A stretch of DNA of 64,000 nucleotides from CAVWSM01 sp963757805 (GTDB lineage: Bacteria; Actinomycetota; Actinomycetes; Jiangellales; Jiangellaceae): NCBI GenBank assembly GCA_963757805.1, contig CAVWSM010000020.1:1-64000 (forward strand), written 5' to 3'. Both the position numbers and the translations under genes were made by a program. The notes under the pieces were generated by a model, which was not told the origin of the DNA, searched no databases, and saw nothing but the letters and a program-made list of their open reading frames with translations. Shown one piece after another: positions 18,438-26,568 of the stretch. Positions within the stretch are counted from its first letter, which is position 1. Each line of letters starts with the position of its first letter.

Positions 18438-18520
18438 TGGCTGCTCCCCTGCGATTACGGTGGACGTATGACGCGCCCCGGCAGCACGCCACGGCTTCCC
18501 ATCTTGCCCGAGGTTCCACG

Positions 18521-19933
18521 ATGAGCGGCGACGTGCCCTTCGGCTTCACCCCGCGCGACCCGGATGACGAGTCCGGCTCGTCGGGCGGTGGAGAGTCCGG
18601 TGGCCTGTCCGGTTCGTCCGGGGGCTCGGGCCCGACCGATCCGTTCGCTGCGCTCTTCGGCTCCATCGGCGGTGGCCCGGGCGGCGGCACTCCCGACCTC
18701 GGTGCGGCACTGCAGCGCATCGGCAAGCTGCTCTCCTGGCAGGGCGGGCCAGTCAACTGGGATCTCGCCAAAGAAGCCGCCCGCGAGGTGGTCGCAGCGC
18801 AGGGCGACAAGTCGGTGGGAGACGCGGACCGCCGCGCCGTCGCCGACGCCGTACGGCTGGCTGACCTCTGGCTCGACCCGGTGTCCACGTTTGCTGCCTC
18901 TTCCGCGCAGGTGCGCACCTGGAGCCGCGCCGAGTGGGTCGAGGGCACGCTCCCCGTCTGGAAAGAGCTCGTAGAGCCCGTCGCCGAGCGCGTGGTCGAC
19001 GCGATGGGGACCTCACTCGGCGGCTCGATGCCCGAGGAGATGAACCAGCTGGCCGGTCCCATGATCGGCGTGCTGCGGCAGGTCGGCGTCTCGATGTGGG
19101 GCGGGCAGGTCGGCCAGGCGCTGGGGTCGCTCGCCGGTGAGGTCGTCGGCTCGACCGACATCGGTCTTCCCCTGGTCGAGCCTGGCACTGTTGTGCTGCT
19201 GCCGGCCAACGTCCGCGCCTACGGCGAGGGGCTGGGGATCAGCGACCGCGACGTGCTGGTCTACCTGGCGCTCCGCGAGGCCGCTCACCATCGGCTGTTC
19301 AGCCACGTGCCGTGGCTACGCGGCCACTTGCTGAGCCTGGTTGAGTCGTTCGCCCGGGGCATCACGATCGACATGTCGCGCATCGAGGAGGCTGTACGAG
19401 ACCTCGACCCTTCGCACCCGGAGGCTCTGCAGCAGGCACTGGAGGGCGGGCTGTTCGAGCCGCAGACGACGCCCGAGCAGCAGACCGCGCTCGAGCGGCT
19501 GGAGACTGCACTCGCTCTTGTCGAAGGGTGGGTCGACGACGTTGTGACCGAGGCAACCGTCGGGCGTCTCGGCACGGCCGACGCGCTGCGGGAGACCGTG
19601 CGGCGCCGGCGCGCCACCGGAGGTCCAGCCGAGCAGACGTTCGCCACGCTGGTCGGCCTACAGCTGCGGCCGCGGCGGTCGCGTGACGCGGCCGCCCTCT
19701 GGGCGGCGATCCGCACCGAGCGCGGAGTCGAGGGTCGCGACGCAGTGTGGGCGCACCCCGACCTCCTGCCCACGACCGAGGAGCTGTCAGACCCGCAGGC
19801 GTATCTGCACCGCGACGAGCCCTTCGACCTGCGCGGCTTGGAGAGCGCGCCGCCACCGCCTGAGCCGCAATCGCCTGGGCCAGTCGGCCCGGAAGGCGAC
19901 GCGGGCGACGAGCGTCCCGACCGCGACGAGTGA
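18521..19933 (+). CDS. Zinc-dependent metalloprotease, DUF2342 family
   Basis: A 470-residue putative metallohydrolase typical of actinobacteria (Rv3195-like). The first 60 residues are a Gly/Ser-rich linker. The domain begins at PDLGAALQRIGKLLSWQGGP, and the expected metal-binding helix is YLALREAAHHRLFSHVPWLR, followed by a conserved Asp/Glu-rich helical part (ITIDMSRIEEAVRDLDPSHP). The C-terminal 30 residues are Pro/Asp-rich. I chose the ATG at 18,521. Its stop overlaps the GTG of the Nudix gene (GTGA), so the two are co-translated. Confidence 0.85.
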   Translation: MSGDVPFGFTPRDPDDESGSSGGGESGGLSGSSGGSGPTDPFAALFGSIGGGPGGGTPDLGAALQRIGKLLSWQGGPVNWDLAKEAAREVVAAQGDKSVGDADRRAVADAVRLADLWLDPVSTFAASSAQVRTWSRAEWVEGTLPVWKELVEPVAERVVDAMGTSLGGSMPEEMNQLAGPMIGVLRQVGVSMWGGQVGQALGSLAGEVVGSTDIGLPLVEPGTVVLLPANVRAYGEGLGISDRDVLVYLALREAAHHRLFSHVPWLRGHLLSLVESFARGITIDMSRIEEAVRDLDPSHPEALQQALEGGLFEPQTTPEQQTALERLETALALVEGWVDDVVTEATVGRLGTADALRETVRRRRATGGPAEQTFATLVGLQLRPRRSRDAAALWAAIRTERGVEGRDAVWAHPDLLPTTEELSDPQAYLHRDEPFDLRGLESAPPPPEPQSPGPVGPEGDAGDERPDRDE

Positions 19934-20466
19934 GCCAGCACGCAGCGGCTGCCGCACTTCTCGATAACTGGACCGCGCCGGACCGTTCGCAGGAGGCGCT
20001 GCGCGCGGAGTTCCTTCGCCACCTCGCCGCGTCCCCGGACGCCCTTGCCCGCGGTGGGCGCCCTGACCACCTGACAGCGAGCGCAGTCGTGCTGGACCAG
20101 ACGGCTGACCGGGTCGCACTGGTGCTGCACCGCAAGGTGCGTCGCTGGCTGCAGCCCGGTGGGCATGTCGAGCCGCAGGACGAGTCGCTTGCCGCTGCTG
20201 CGCTGCGCGAGGCTGTTGAGGAGACCGGCATCCGCGGGCTGGTCCTGTCGGCAGACCCCGTACGACTCGATCGACACCGGGCTCCATGTGGCGCGCGGCA
20301 ACACCTCGACGTGCAGTTCCTGGCCGTCGCGCCCGAGGGGGCAGAGCCCGCCGCGAGCCACGAGTCGGACGCGGTCGCCTGGTTCGCGGTGGAGGCGCTA
20401 CCGCAGCCGCTCGGCGAGCGCACCGCCGAGCTGGTGGCGAGCGCGCTCCGCGCGCGGCTGGGTTAG
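19930..20466 (+). CDS. Nudix hydrolase
   Basis: A 178-residue nucleoside-diphosphate-linked hydrolase. The Nudix box reads GGHVEPQDESLAAAALREAV followed by EETGI, matching GX5EX7REUXEEXGU. An HRAPCGARQHLDVQFLAVA segment follows. The substrate is unknown. The gene starts by overlap with the DUF2342 protease and ends by a 4-bp tail-to-tail overlap with the minus-strand metallopeptidase gene. Confidence 0.85.
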   Translation: MSQHAAAAALLDNWTAPDRSQEALRAEFLRHLAASPDALARGGRPDHLTASAVVLDQTADRVALVLHRKVRRWLQPGGHVEPQDESLAAAALREAVEETGIRGLVLSADPVRLDRHRAPCGARQHLDVQFLAVAPEGAEPAASHESDAVAWFAVEALPQPLGERTAELVASALRARLG

Positions 20467-21014
20467 TCGATCGCGTCGGGCTCGTGCTTGGCCGCGGCAT
20501 GCCCCTCGAGGAAACCGCGGGCCCGCTCGGTGCGTGGATAGGCCTCGAGCAACCGCCAGAACCGCGGGCCGTGCTTGGGAACTATCAGGTGCGCGAGCTC
20601 GTGCAGGACCACGTAGTCGAGCACCCAGGCAGGCATCCCGCGCAACCGCGTCGAGATGCGGATCGTTCCGTCGGCTGGGGTGCAGGACCCCCAGCGCTCC
20701 TGCTGGTTGTCGGCCCAGCGCACCGACGTAGGAACCGCCCGTCCGTCGAGAAAGCGCACCGACAGGTCCTGAGCGCGGCTGAGCAGCGCGGTATCGCTTG
20801 GTCGGCGGCGCTGCTCCTGGGCGGTGAGCCGCTCCACCATCGCCGCCACCCACCGGTGCTCCTCTGCCCGGCTCATGCGGCCGGGGATGAGGACAACGAT
20901 CCTGCCGCCGTCGCGGTAGGCGGACACCGTGCGCCGCCGGCGCATCGACCGGCGGACCTCGACCTGCGGCTCGGCGGCCGGCGCGGGGGGCTCCACGGCG
21001 GGCACGCTACCCAA
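20463..21014 (-). CDS. YgjP/SprT-like M48-type metallopeptidase domain protein
   Basis: A 183-residue protein of the YgjP (DUF45) family. The zinc motif is HELAHL in VLDYVVLHELAHLIVPKHG, with the downstream H in GPRFWRLLEAYP. The preceding block QQERWGSCTPADGTIRIST is family-typical. The exact start is uncertain: a TTG at 21,014 gives the longest form, while a GTG at 21,005 or an internal ATG before RRRRTVSAYRDGGRI are alternatives. A protease or pyrophosphatase role has been proposed for relatives. It is divergent from DUF5679, with a DnaA-box-like cluster between. Confidence 0.8.
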   Translation of the reverse strand: MGSVPAVEPPAPAAEPQVEVRRSMRRRRTVSAYRDGGRIVVLIPGRMSRAEEHRWVAAMVERLTAQEQRRRPSDTALLSRAQDLSVRFLDGRAVPTSVRWADNQQERWGSCTPADGTIRISTRLRGMPAWVLDYVVLHELAHLIVPKHGPRFWRLLEAYPRTERARGFLEGHAAAKHEPDAID

Positions 21015-21035
21015 CCAGAGGCCGGATTTCTGCCG

Positions 21036-21173
21036 TCCACAGGCCGTGGACGGCCGCGGGGCAGGTCACCAGGGTCCTGTGGAGACTGCCGAGGGCCCAT
21101 CCCCAGGTCAATTCACCGGCTTTCCACAGGAAATGGGCCGGACATCCACAATCTGTCCACAGAGTTATCCACA
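21036..21173. promoter_or_regulatory. Cluster of DnaA-box-like sites
   Basis: The core TCCACA occurs on the plus strand at 21,036, 21,123, 21,145, 21,156 and 21,168, and inverted (TGTGGA) at 21,078. The site at 21,165-21,173 is a perfect TTATCCACA box and 21,153-21,161 is CTGTCCACA, one change from the actinobacterial TTGTCCACA. No dnaA or dnaN is near, so this is not the usual oriC. The rest of the 21,015-21,436 gap holds no gene that I recognise. Confidence 0.5.
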
Positions 21174-21436
21174 GGCTGTGCCGAGAACTCGTTGACGATC
21201 TCCCCGAGCGGTCGTACGTTCCGTTGCGACGAGGCCCCCGGGTCATCGGGACAGCCGCTCGCAAGGGGAAGGCGCGCGGAGGTTCCGGTAGAGCCGGGGG
21301 CCTCACAGCGCCGCCGCCTCCGCGGCTCACGGCCCCTCGTCGCGTAGGGTGGCGCCGTGACAGCCCGCCGAGCGAGCCACGGCGGGGACTGAGATCCTTG
21401 ACGATCAAGCGCCGATATGGCGAGGAGGCCAACACC

Positions 21437-21601
21437 ATGCCGGAGACCGAGACCTACACCGGTGAGTACTACTGCGTGAAATGCAAGCAGAAGCGCGAGG
21501 CAACGGGCACCGTCGTCGTCAACGACAAGGGCACCCGCATGGCCAAGGCGCAGTGTCCGGTGTGCGGCACCAACCTCAACCGCATTCTCGGTAAGGCCTG
21601 A
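21437..21601 (+). CDS. DUF5679 small zinc-ribbon protein
   Basis: A 54-residue protein with two CxxC pairs, YYCVKCKQKREATG and AQCPVCGTNLNRILGKA, which would bind one zinc ion. The family is nearly universal in actinobacteria and has no known function. AGGAGG lies 9 nt upstream of the ATG. A strong hairpin at 21,622-21,674 ends the unit. Confidence 0.85.
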   Translation: MPETETYTGEYYCVKCKQKREATGTVVVNDKGTRMAKAQCPVCGTNLNRILGKA

Positions 21602-21621
21602 CGCACACGTTCACCGCACCT

Positions 21622-21674
21622 GGCGACGGGGGCGGCCGACGCCCCGTGAGGGCTTTCCGGCCGCCCCCGTCGCC
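21622..21674 (+). terminator. 16-bp perfect stem terminator after DUF5679
   Basis: GGCGACGGGGGCGGCC and GGCCGCCCCCGTCGCC pair perfectly around a 21-nt loop. No T-run follows, as is common in high-GC actinobacteria. Confidence 0.7.
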
Positions 21675-21767
21675 AACTGCTGGCTGGGCCGGGCATGTCC
21701 CTGCCTTGGACTACCCACCCGCGTTACGGTGGGACGCCCGGGTCTGCGTCGACGGGGGGAGGCCGGT

Positions 21768-22832
21768 GTGGCTGACACCAGCCAGCAGATCGCGTTCTGT
21801 CGGTCTGAGGGTGGTGTACGGATTGCGTACGCCACACACGGGAGCGGACCGCCGCTGCTCGTCAACTCGTGCTGGTTGAGCAACCTGCAGCACGACTGGA
21901 AGAGCCCGGTGTGGCGGCACTTCCTGGTGGACCTCGGCAAGATCACGACGATGATTCGCTACGACGAGCGCGGCTTCGGACTGTCTGACTGGGAGGTCAG
22001 CGACTTCTCGCTCGAGGCCCGGATCGCCGATCTGGAGAACGTAGTCGAGTCGGCCCGGGTCGACCGGTTCGCCCTGCTCGGCATGGCACAGGGTGGGCCG
22101 GTGGCGATTGCCTACGCGCACCGGCACCCGGAGCGGGTGACCCGGCTCATCCTCTACGGCACCTACGCGGCGGCGCTGCGCTCCCCGAAGGAGCAGGAGC
22201 TGTTCGACACGTTCTCGCAGATGATCCGGGTCGGCTGGGCACGTCCGGACGCGGTGTTCCGGCGAGTCTTTACCAACATGATGATCCCCGGTGCCACAGA
22301 GGCCCAGATGCAGTGGATCGACGAGCTGCAGCGGGTCTCGACGTCGGCAGAGATCCTCGTCGAGGGGCGCGAGCAACGAGCCAAGGCGGACGTTACGGAG
22401 CTGCTGCCCGAGCTCGACGTCCCGACCATCGTCCTGCATTCTCGTGGCGACCAGATGAACGACTTCGAGGACGCCACACTGCTGGCAGCGGCCATCCCGC
22501 ATGCCCGCCTCGTCGCTCTGGAGAGTGCCAACCACATCGTCCTGGCCGACGAGCCTGCGTGGGCGACCTTCGTGGAGCAGGTCAGTGCGTTCCTCGAGCC
22601 CGACCGCCGGGCAGCCGGAGCCGGACCCGCCGTCGCCGGAGAACCGTTGAGCAGCCGCGAGATCGAAGTGCTGCGGCTGGTCGCACAGGGAATGGGCAAC
22701 TCGGCGATCGCGGCGCGGCTGACATTGAGCGTGCGCACCGTCGAGCGGCACCTGTCGAACACGTACCTCAAGCTCGGCCTGTCCGGGAAGGGGGCCCGAG
22801 CCGGGGCCGTCGCCCACCTGCTCCTCCGCTAG
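21768..22832 (+). CDS. Alpha/beta-hydrolase domain fused to LuxR-type HTH
   Basis: A 354-residue two-domain protein. Residues 1 to about 280 form an alpha/beta-hydrolase fold: VNSCWLSNLQHDWKSPVWRH, then YDERGFGLSDW, a nucleophile-elbow position GMAQGGPVAIAYA, where Gln stands in place of Ser, and a late His (ESANHIVLADE). Residues from about 290 form a LuxR HTH: LSSREIEVLRLVAQGMGNSA, then LTLSVRTVERHLSNTYLKLG. The nucleophile change suggests ligand sensing rather than catalysis. The GTG start is preceded by GGGGGGAGG. It is followed on the same strand by a methyltransferase gene, a possible target. Confidence 0.8.
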   Translation: MADTSQQIAFCRSEGGVRIAYATHGSGPPLLVNSCWLSNLQHDWKSPVWRHFLVDLGKITTMIRYDERGFGLSDWEVSDFSLEARIADLENVVESARVDRFALLGMAQGGPVAIAYAHRHPERVTRLILYGTYAAALRSPKEQELFDTFSQMIRVGWARPDAVFRRVFTNMMIPGATEAQMQWIDELQRVSTSAEILVEGREQRAKADVTELLPELDVPTIVLHSRGDQMNDFEDATLLAAAIPHARLVALESANHIVLADEPAWATFVEQVSAFLEPDRRAAGAGPAVAGEPLSSREIEVLRLVAQGMGNSAIAARLTLSVRTVERHLSNTYLKLGLSGKGARAGAVAHLLLR

Positions 22833-22972
22833 CTACCGTGCGCGGCTACGCGTTGGCCGCCACATTGGCCATCCTCGCTTGCGCCGACATTGCGTGATGG
22901 CACCGATTCGCCTGGGCCAGTGCGCCCCTAGCGTCGTTGGCGAACCGAATCCAACGTGAGGGGCCAACCACA

Positions 22973-23794
22973 ATGACGACCACGCAGTTACCCACGCTCA
23001 CCGAGATCAAGGCGAAACAGCAGCGCACCTGGGCGAGCGGTAATTACTCGGCGGTCGCCAGCCGGATCCTGCCCATGGCCGAGCTGCTCGTCGACGCGGC
23101 CGACCTGCGGGCCGGCACCTCCGTGCTCGACGTCGCCACCGGCTCCGGCAACGCCGCGCTCGCGGCTGCCCGATGCGGTTGCGACGTGACCGGGCTCGAC
23201 TACGTGCCGGCCCTCCTCGAGCGAGGGCGCGCCCGCGCCGCCGCCGAAGGACTCGACATCGAGCTCGTCGAAGGCGACGCCGAGGCGCTGCCCTTCCCCG
23301 ACGGCAAATTTGATGCGGTGCTGTCGGTGGTGGGTGTGATGTTCGCGCCCGACCACAAGACCACGGCGGGCGAGCTGCTCCGCGTCTGCCGGGCCGGCGG
23401 CACCATCGCCCTTGCCAGCTGGAGCCCGGACAGTTTCATCGGCGACATGTTCCGCACCACAGCGCGCCACGTTCCGCCGCCGGCCGGAGTCGCCCCGCCC
23501 GTGCTGTGGGGCGATGAGGCGCACGTCCGGGAGCTGCTTGGCGACGGCGTGTCGCGGCTGACGGCGAAGCGTCGCACGTACACCTTCCGGTTCCGTTCGC
23601 CGAGTGAGTTCGCCGAGTTCTTCCGGGTCAACTACGGACCCACGCTGAAGGCCTTCGATGCGCTACCCGAGTCGGCAAGGCAGGAGCTCTACGACGACCT
23701 GGTCGCCTTGGCGCAACGGCACAACCGGCTGGACGACGGGACTGCGGTGGCCTTGCCGTCGGACTACCTCGAGGTTGTCGCGATCCGCCGCTGA
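22973..23794 (+). CDS. Class I SAM-dependent methyltransferase
   Basis: A 273-residue enzyme that would transfer a methyl group from S-adenosylmethionine to an unknown acceptor. Motif I is VLDVATGSGNAALAAARCGC, followed by the acidic end of strand 2 (VTGLDYV). Motif IV-like residues appear in FDAVLSVVGVMFAPDHKTTA and the motif VI-like strand in GGTIALASWSPDSF. This is the UbiE/Methyltransf_11 type. It lies 140 bp after the hydrolase-LuxR gene on the same strand and may be its partner. Confidence 0.8.
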   Translation: MTTTQLPTLTEIKAKQQRTWASGNYSAVASRILPMAELLVDAADLRAGTSVLDVATGSGNAALAAARCGCDVTGLDYVPALLERGRARAAAEGLDIELVEGDAEALPFPDGKFDAVLSVVGVMFAPDHKTTAGELLRVCRAGGTIALASWSPDSFIGDMFRTTARHVPPPAGVAPPVLWGDEAHVRELLGDGVSRLTAKRRTYTFRFRSPSEFAEFFRVNYGPTLKAFDALPESARQELYDDLVALAQRHNRLDDGTAVALPSDYLEVVAIRR

Positions 23795-23864
23795 CCCGCG
23801 TCGGCTTGCGCATGCTGTGGACAGAGCGCGGCACGGGCACACCGAGACGCGGCATGCTAAGCCG

Positions 23865-24848
23865 ATGTCCGGCATCCTCGACCCCGCGCTCGTTGCGCTG
23901 TGGCGTGACGCGCAGAGCGTGCAGCTCGGTCTCGACCCCGCGAGCGCGGTGGTCGTGACCGGGCTCGACCGGCCAGAGGCAGCGCTGCTCAGATCGGACC
24001 GGCCAGCCCCATCGGCTGCTGGTGAGCTGGCTCGCCGCCTGGCCGAGGCCGGCGTGCCGACTCGCAGCGCCCAGGAAACCAGCCCTGCTTGGGTCGACGA
24101 GCAGCTGATCCCCGATCTCGCTTCGGCTGTCCTCGTCCATGGGTCAAGGGCCGCCGGCCGCGCCGTCCTCGCCCGTCGCGCCACCGCGCATGTCCGCGTG
24201 CAGGGCGCAGGTCGCGTGGGTGCAGCGGTCGCGACCTTGCTTGCCGCAGCCGGAGTCGGCCGGATCAGCGTGGACGACGACTCCCCCGTTCGACCGGTCG
24301 ACGTCGTGCCGGGCGGTCCCAGTCGCGCCGACGTCGGCCGCCCCCGCACCCACGCCACCGAGGACGCCCTCGCCGGCCACCGACCCCAGCAGCCTCAGCC
24401 CACCGCCGACGACACGCTCGACCTGGTCGTCACGGCGCCGGTGTCCGGCGCTGGGCGAGCCGAGGCGGCGCGGCTGACCCGGCTCGGTCTCGTCCACCTT
24501 CCGGTGCGGGTGGAGGGGACGACCGCTGTCGTCGGGCCGCTGGTGGTTCCGGGCCGCACGGCCTGCCTGCACTGCACTGATCTGCATCGCAGCGACCGTG
24601 ACCCGGCCTGGCCGCACCTCGTGATGCAGGCAGAAACCAGCGAGCCCGAGCAGCCCGCATGTGACGTCACCCTTGCCGTGCTCGCCGCGAGCCAGGCGGC
24701 TCAGCAGGTGCTCGCGCAGCTGGCCGGGGCGACGCCGGCGACCGTCGGAGCGACCCTCGAGACGACCCTGCCGTACGGGCTGACGCGGCGCCGCTCCTGG
24801 TCACCGCACCCGGGCTGTGGCTGCCGATGGCAGGAGCCGGAAAACTGA
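23865..24848 (+). CDS. ThiF/E1-like protein (TOMM-leader-binding type)
   Basis: A 327-residue protein with an N-terminal region of unknown fold and a Rossmann-type adenylation-like domain, AHVRVQGAGRVGAAVATLLA, as in E1/ThiF and the leader-binding proteins of azole-peptide clusters. Zinc-type cysteines appear in GRTACLHCTDLHRSD and near the end in HPGCGCRW. No cyclodehydratase, dehydrogenase or precursor-peptide gene is visible nearby, so it is an orphan. The equivalent position in mycobacteria (Rv3196) encodes an uncharacterised protein. It precedes the AarF-like gene by 42 bp and is probably co-transcribed with it. Confidence 0.7.
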   Translation: MSGILDPALVALWRDAQSVQLGLDPASAVVVTGLDRPEAALLRSDRPAPSAAGELARRLAEAGVPTRSAQETSPAWVDEQLIPDLASAVLVHGSRAAGRAVLARRATAHVRVQGAGRVGAAVATLLAAAGVGRISVDDDSPVRPVDVVPGGPSRADVGRPRTHATEDALAGHRPQQPQPTADDTLDLVVTAPVSGAGRAEAARLTRLGLVHLPVRVEGTTAVVGPLVVPGRTACLHCTDLHRSDRDPAWPHLVMQAETSEPEQPACDVTLAVLAASQAAQQVLAQLAGATPATVGATLETTLPYGLTRRRSWSPHPGCGCRWQEPEN

Positions 24849-24890
24849 ATGCGGTGGGTGATTGTCACCCAGGCACGCCAGAATGGCGGC

Positions 24891-26201
24891 GTGAGCGATC
24901 TTCCCCGCAAGGCAGTCACCCGCACGGCCAAGCTCGCGACGCTCCCAATCGGGTTCGCCGGCCGCGCGACCATCGGCCTGGGCAAGCGGCTGGGTGGCAA
25001 GCCCGCTGAGACGGTCGCGGCCGAGCTGCAGCAGCGCACGGCGGAGCAGCTGTTCCGCGTGCTCGGCGAGCTCAAGGGCGGGGCCATGAAGTTCGGCCAG
25101 ACCATGTCGATGTTCGAAGCAGCGATGCCCGATCACCTGGCTGCGCCCTACCGCGCCACGCTCACCAAGCTGCAGGACGCCGCCCCGCCGATGCCGGCCA
25201 GCACCGTCCACCAGGTGCTGGCGGGCGACCTCGGACGGCAGTGGCGGCGACGGTTCGTGGAGTTCGACGACGTGCCCGCAGCGGCCGCGTCCATCGGCCA
25301 GGTGCACCGGGCCGTATGGCACGACGGGCGCGAGGTCGCCGTCAAGGTGCAGTACCCAGGGGCCGCTGACGCGCTCAAAGCCGACCTGGCCCAGCTGACG
25401 CGGATGGGCCGAATCTTCGGGTCGTGGATCCCAGGGCTAGACATCGGCCCCCTGCTCGACGAGCTCAGCGACCGCATCGGCGAGGAGGTCGACTACCGGC
25501 GCGAGGCCGACGCGCAAGAGGGGTTCGCGCTCGCCTACGCCGACGACCCGGAGTTCGTGGTGCCCGGTGTGGTGTTCGGCGGCGAGAAGGTCGTGATCGC
25601 CGAGTGGCTGGAGGGGCGACCCCTGTCGCAGATCATCGCCGCGGGCACGCAGGCCGAGCGCGACCACGCCGGGCTGCTCTATGTACGGTTCCTGTTCTCC
25701 GGACCGGCACGCGCCGGGCTGCTGCACTCCGATCCGCACCCTGGCAACTTCCGCATCACCGCCGACGGCCGCCTCGGTGTCGTCGACTACGGCCTGGTCG
25801 CCCGGCTGCCCGAGGGGCTGCCCGAGCCGATCGGCCGACTCCTGCGCGACGCGCTGGACGGAGACCGCGAGGAAATGCTCGACGGACTGCGCGACGAGGG
25901 GTTCGTCAAGCCGCACATTCACCTGCGGCCCGAAGAGCTCTACGACTACCTCGCGCCGTTCCTCGAGCCGGCACGGGTCGACCGGTTCCACTTCAACAGG
26001 GAGTGGATGCGCGCGCAGTTCGCCCGCATCAACGACCCGCGACGCCCGGGCTACACGATCGGGCTGCGGCTCAACCTGCCGCCGTCCTACCTGCTCATCC
26101 ACCGCGTGTGGTTGGGCGGCATTGCAGTGCTCTCTCAGCTCGACTGCGAGGCGCCGTTCCGCGACGAGCTGGAGCGCTGGCTCCCGGGGTTTGCCCGCTA
26201 G
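24891..26201 (+). CDS. AarF/ABC1/UbiB-type atypical kinase
   Basis: A 436-residue protein of the ABC1 family. The KxGQ motif is LKGGAMKFGQTMSMFE, the Ala-rich nucleotide loop is PAAAASIGQVHRAVWHDGRE, and the ATP lysine is in VAVKVQYPGA. The catalytic segment is LLHSDPHPGNFRITADG, then LGVVDYGLVARL in place of DFG. Family members act as ATPases or kinases in quinone and lipid metabolism; the substrate here is unknown. I chose the GTG at 24,891 (SDLPRKAVTRTAKL). It is the actinobacterial Rv3197-type gene beside whiB7. Confidence 0.88.
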   Translation: MSDLPRKAVTRTAKLATLPIGFAGRATIGLGKRLGGKPAETVAAELQQRTAEQLFRVLGELKGGAMKFGQTMSMFEAAMPDHLAAPYRATLTKLQDAAPPMPASTVHQVLAGDLGRQWRRRFVEFDDVPAAAASIGQVHRAVWHDGREVAVKVQYPGAADALKADLAQLTRMGRIFGSWIPGLDIGPLLDELSDRIGEEVDYRREADAQEGFALAYADDPEFVVPGVVFGGEKVVIAEWLEGRPLSQIIAAGTQAERDHAGLLYVRFLFSGPARAGLLHSDPHPGNFRITADGRLGVVDYGLVARLPEGLPEPIGRLLRDALDGDREEMLDGLRDEGFVKPHIHLRPEELYDYLAPFLEPARVDRFHFNREWMRAQFARINDPRRPGYTIGLRLNLPPSYLLIHRVWLGGIAVLSQLDCEAPFRDELERWLPGFAR

Positions 26202-26207
26202 GGCCGC

Positions 26208-26369
26208 TCACCACCAAGCCGGCTCGAGCCGGCTCTCGATCGCGCGAAGGTGCTCTCGCGAGCACACGTCGCAGAGGAACATCACGGTGTCGCGTTCGCG
26301 CGAGGTTGCCCACGTCACGGGCGGGGAGTCGGTCTCACTCTGCCGCCCACACACCGAGCACGTGGTCAC
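26208..26369 (-). CDS. Short zinc-ribbon protein (53 residues)
   Basis: The minus strand from a GTG at 26,369 to TGA at 26,208-26,210 encodes TTCSVCGRQSETDSPPVTWA, then TSRERDTVMFLCDVCSREHL, ending RAIESRLEPAWW. Two CxxC pairs (Cys4/7 and Cys32/35) predict a treble-clef or zinc-ribbon fold. The spacing of cysteines and the WW end match small proteins I recall beside AarF genes in other actinobacteria. AGGTGA lies about 8 nt upstream of the start. It runs convergent to the AarF-like gene, 6 bp apart, and includes an 18-bp palindrome (26,217-26,234) near its end. No function known. Confidence 0.7.
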   Translation of the reverse strand: MTTCSVCGRQSETDSPPVTWATSRERDTVMFLCDVCSREHLRAIESRLEPAWW

Positions 26370-26491
26370 GGTTTGTCACCTGCCCCTCGCCGGTGCTGCT
26401 CGGTCGGCGGCACCGGCTACAGCAGCAGGGTATGCCTGACCTGGTCACGGACAGGTGACGTCGGCGTGTCGATACGGTCGGAAAGCACTGA

Positions 26492-26518
26492 CCCCTGCCC
26501 ACGCGATGTGGGCAGGGG
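26492..26518 (-). terminator. 11-bp perfect hairpin terminator
   Basis: CCCCTGCCCAC and GTGGGCAGGGG pair around GCGAT. It lies 50 bp past the stop of the Arg-rich small gene and probably ends the whiB7-side transcript. Confidence 0.7.
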
Positions 26519-26568
26519 CCAGAGCGGGTCTAGGACGGTCAGCTGGGCGGCGCCGGACGACGCGCGGT

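Noticed and set aside
21036..21173. Chromosomal origin of replication
   Set aside because: Although boxes are clustered, dnaA, dnaN, rpmH and AT-rich unwinding DNA are absent and flanking genes are unrelated to replication.
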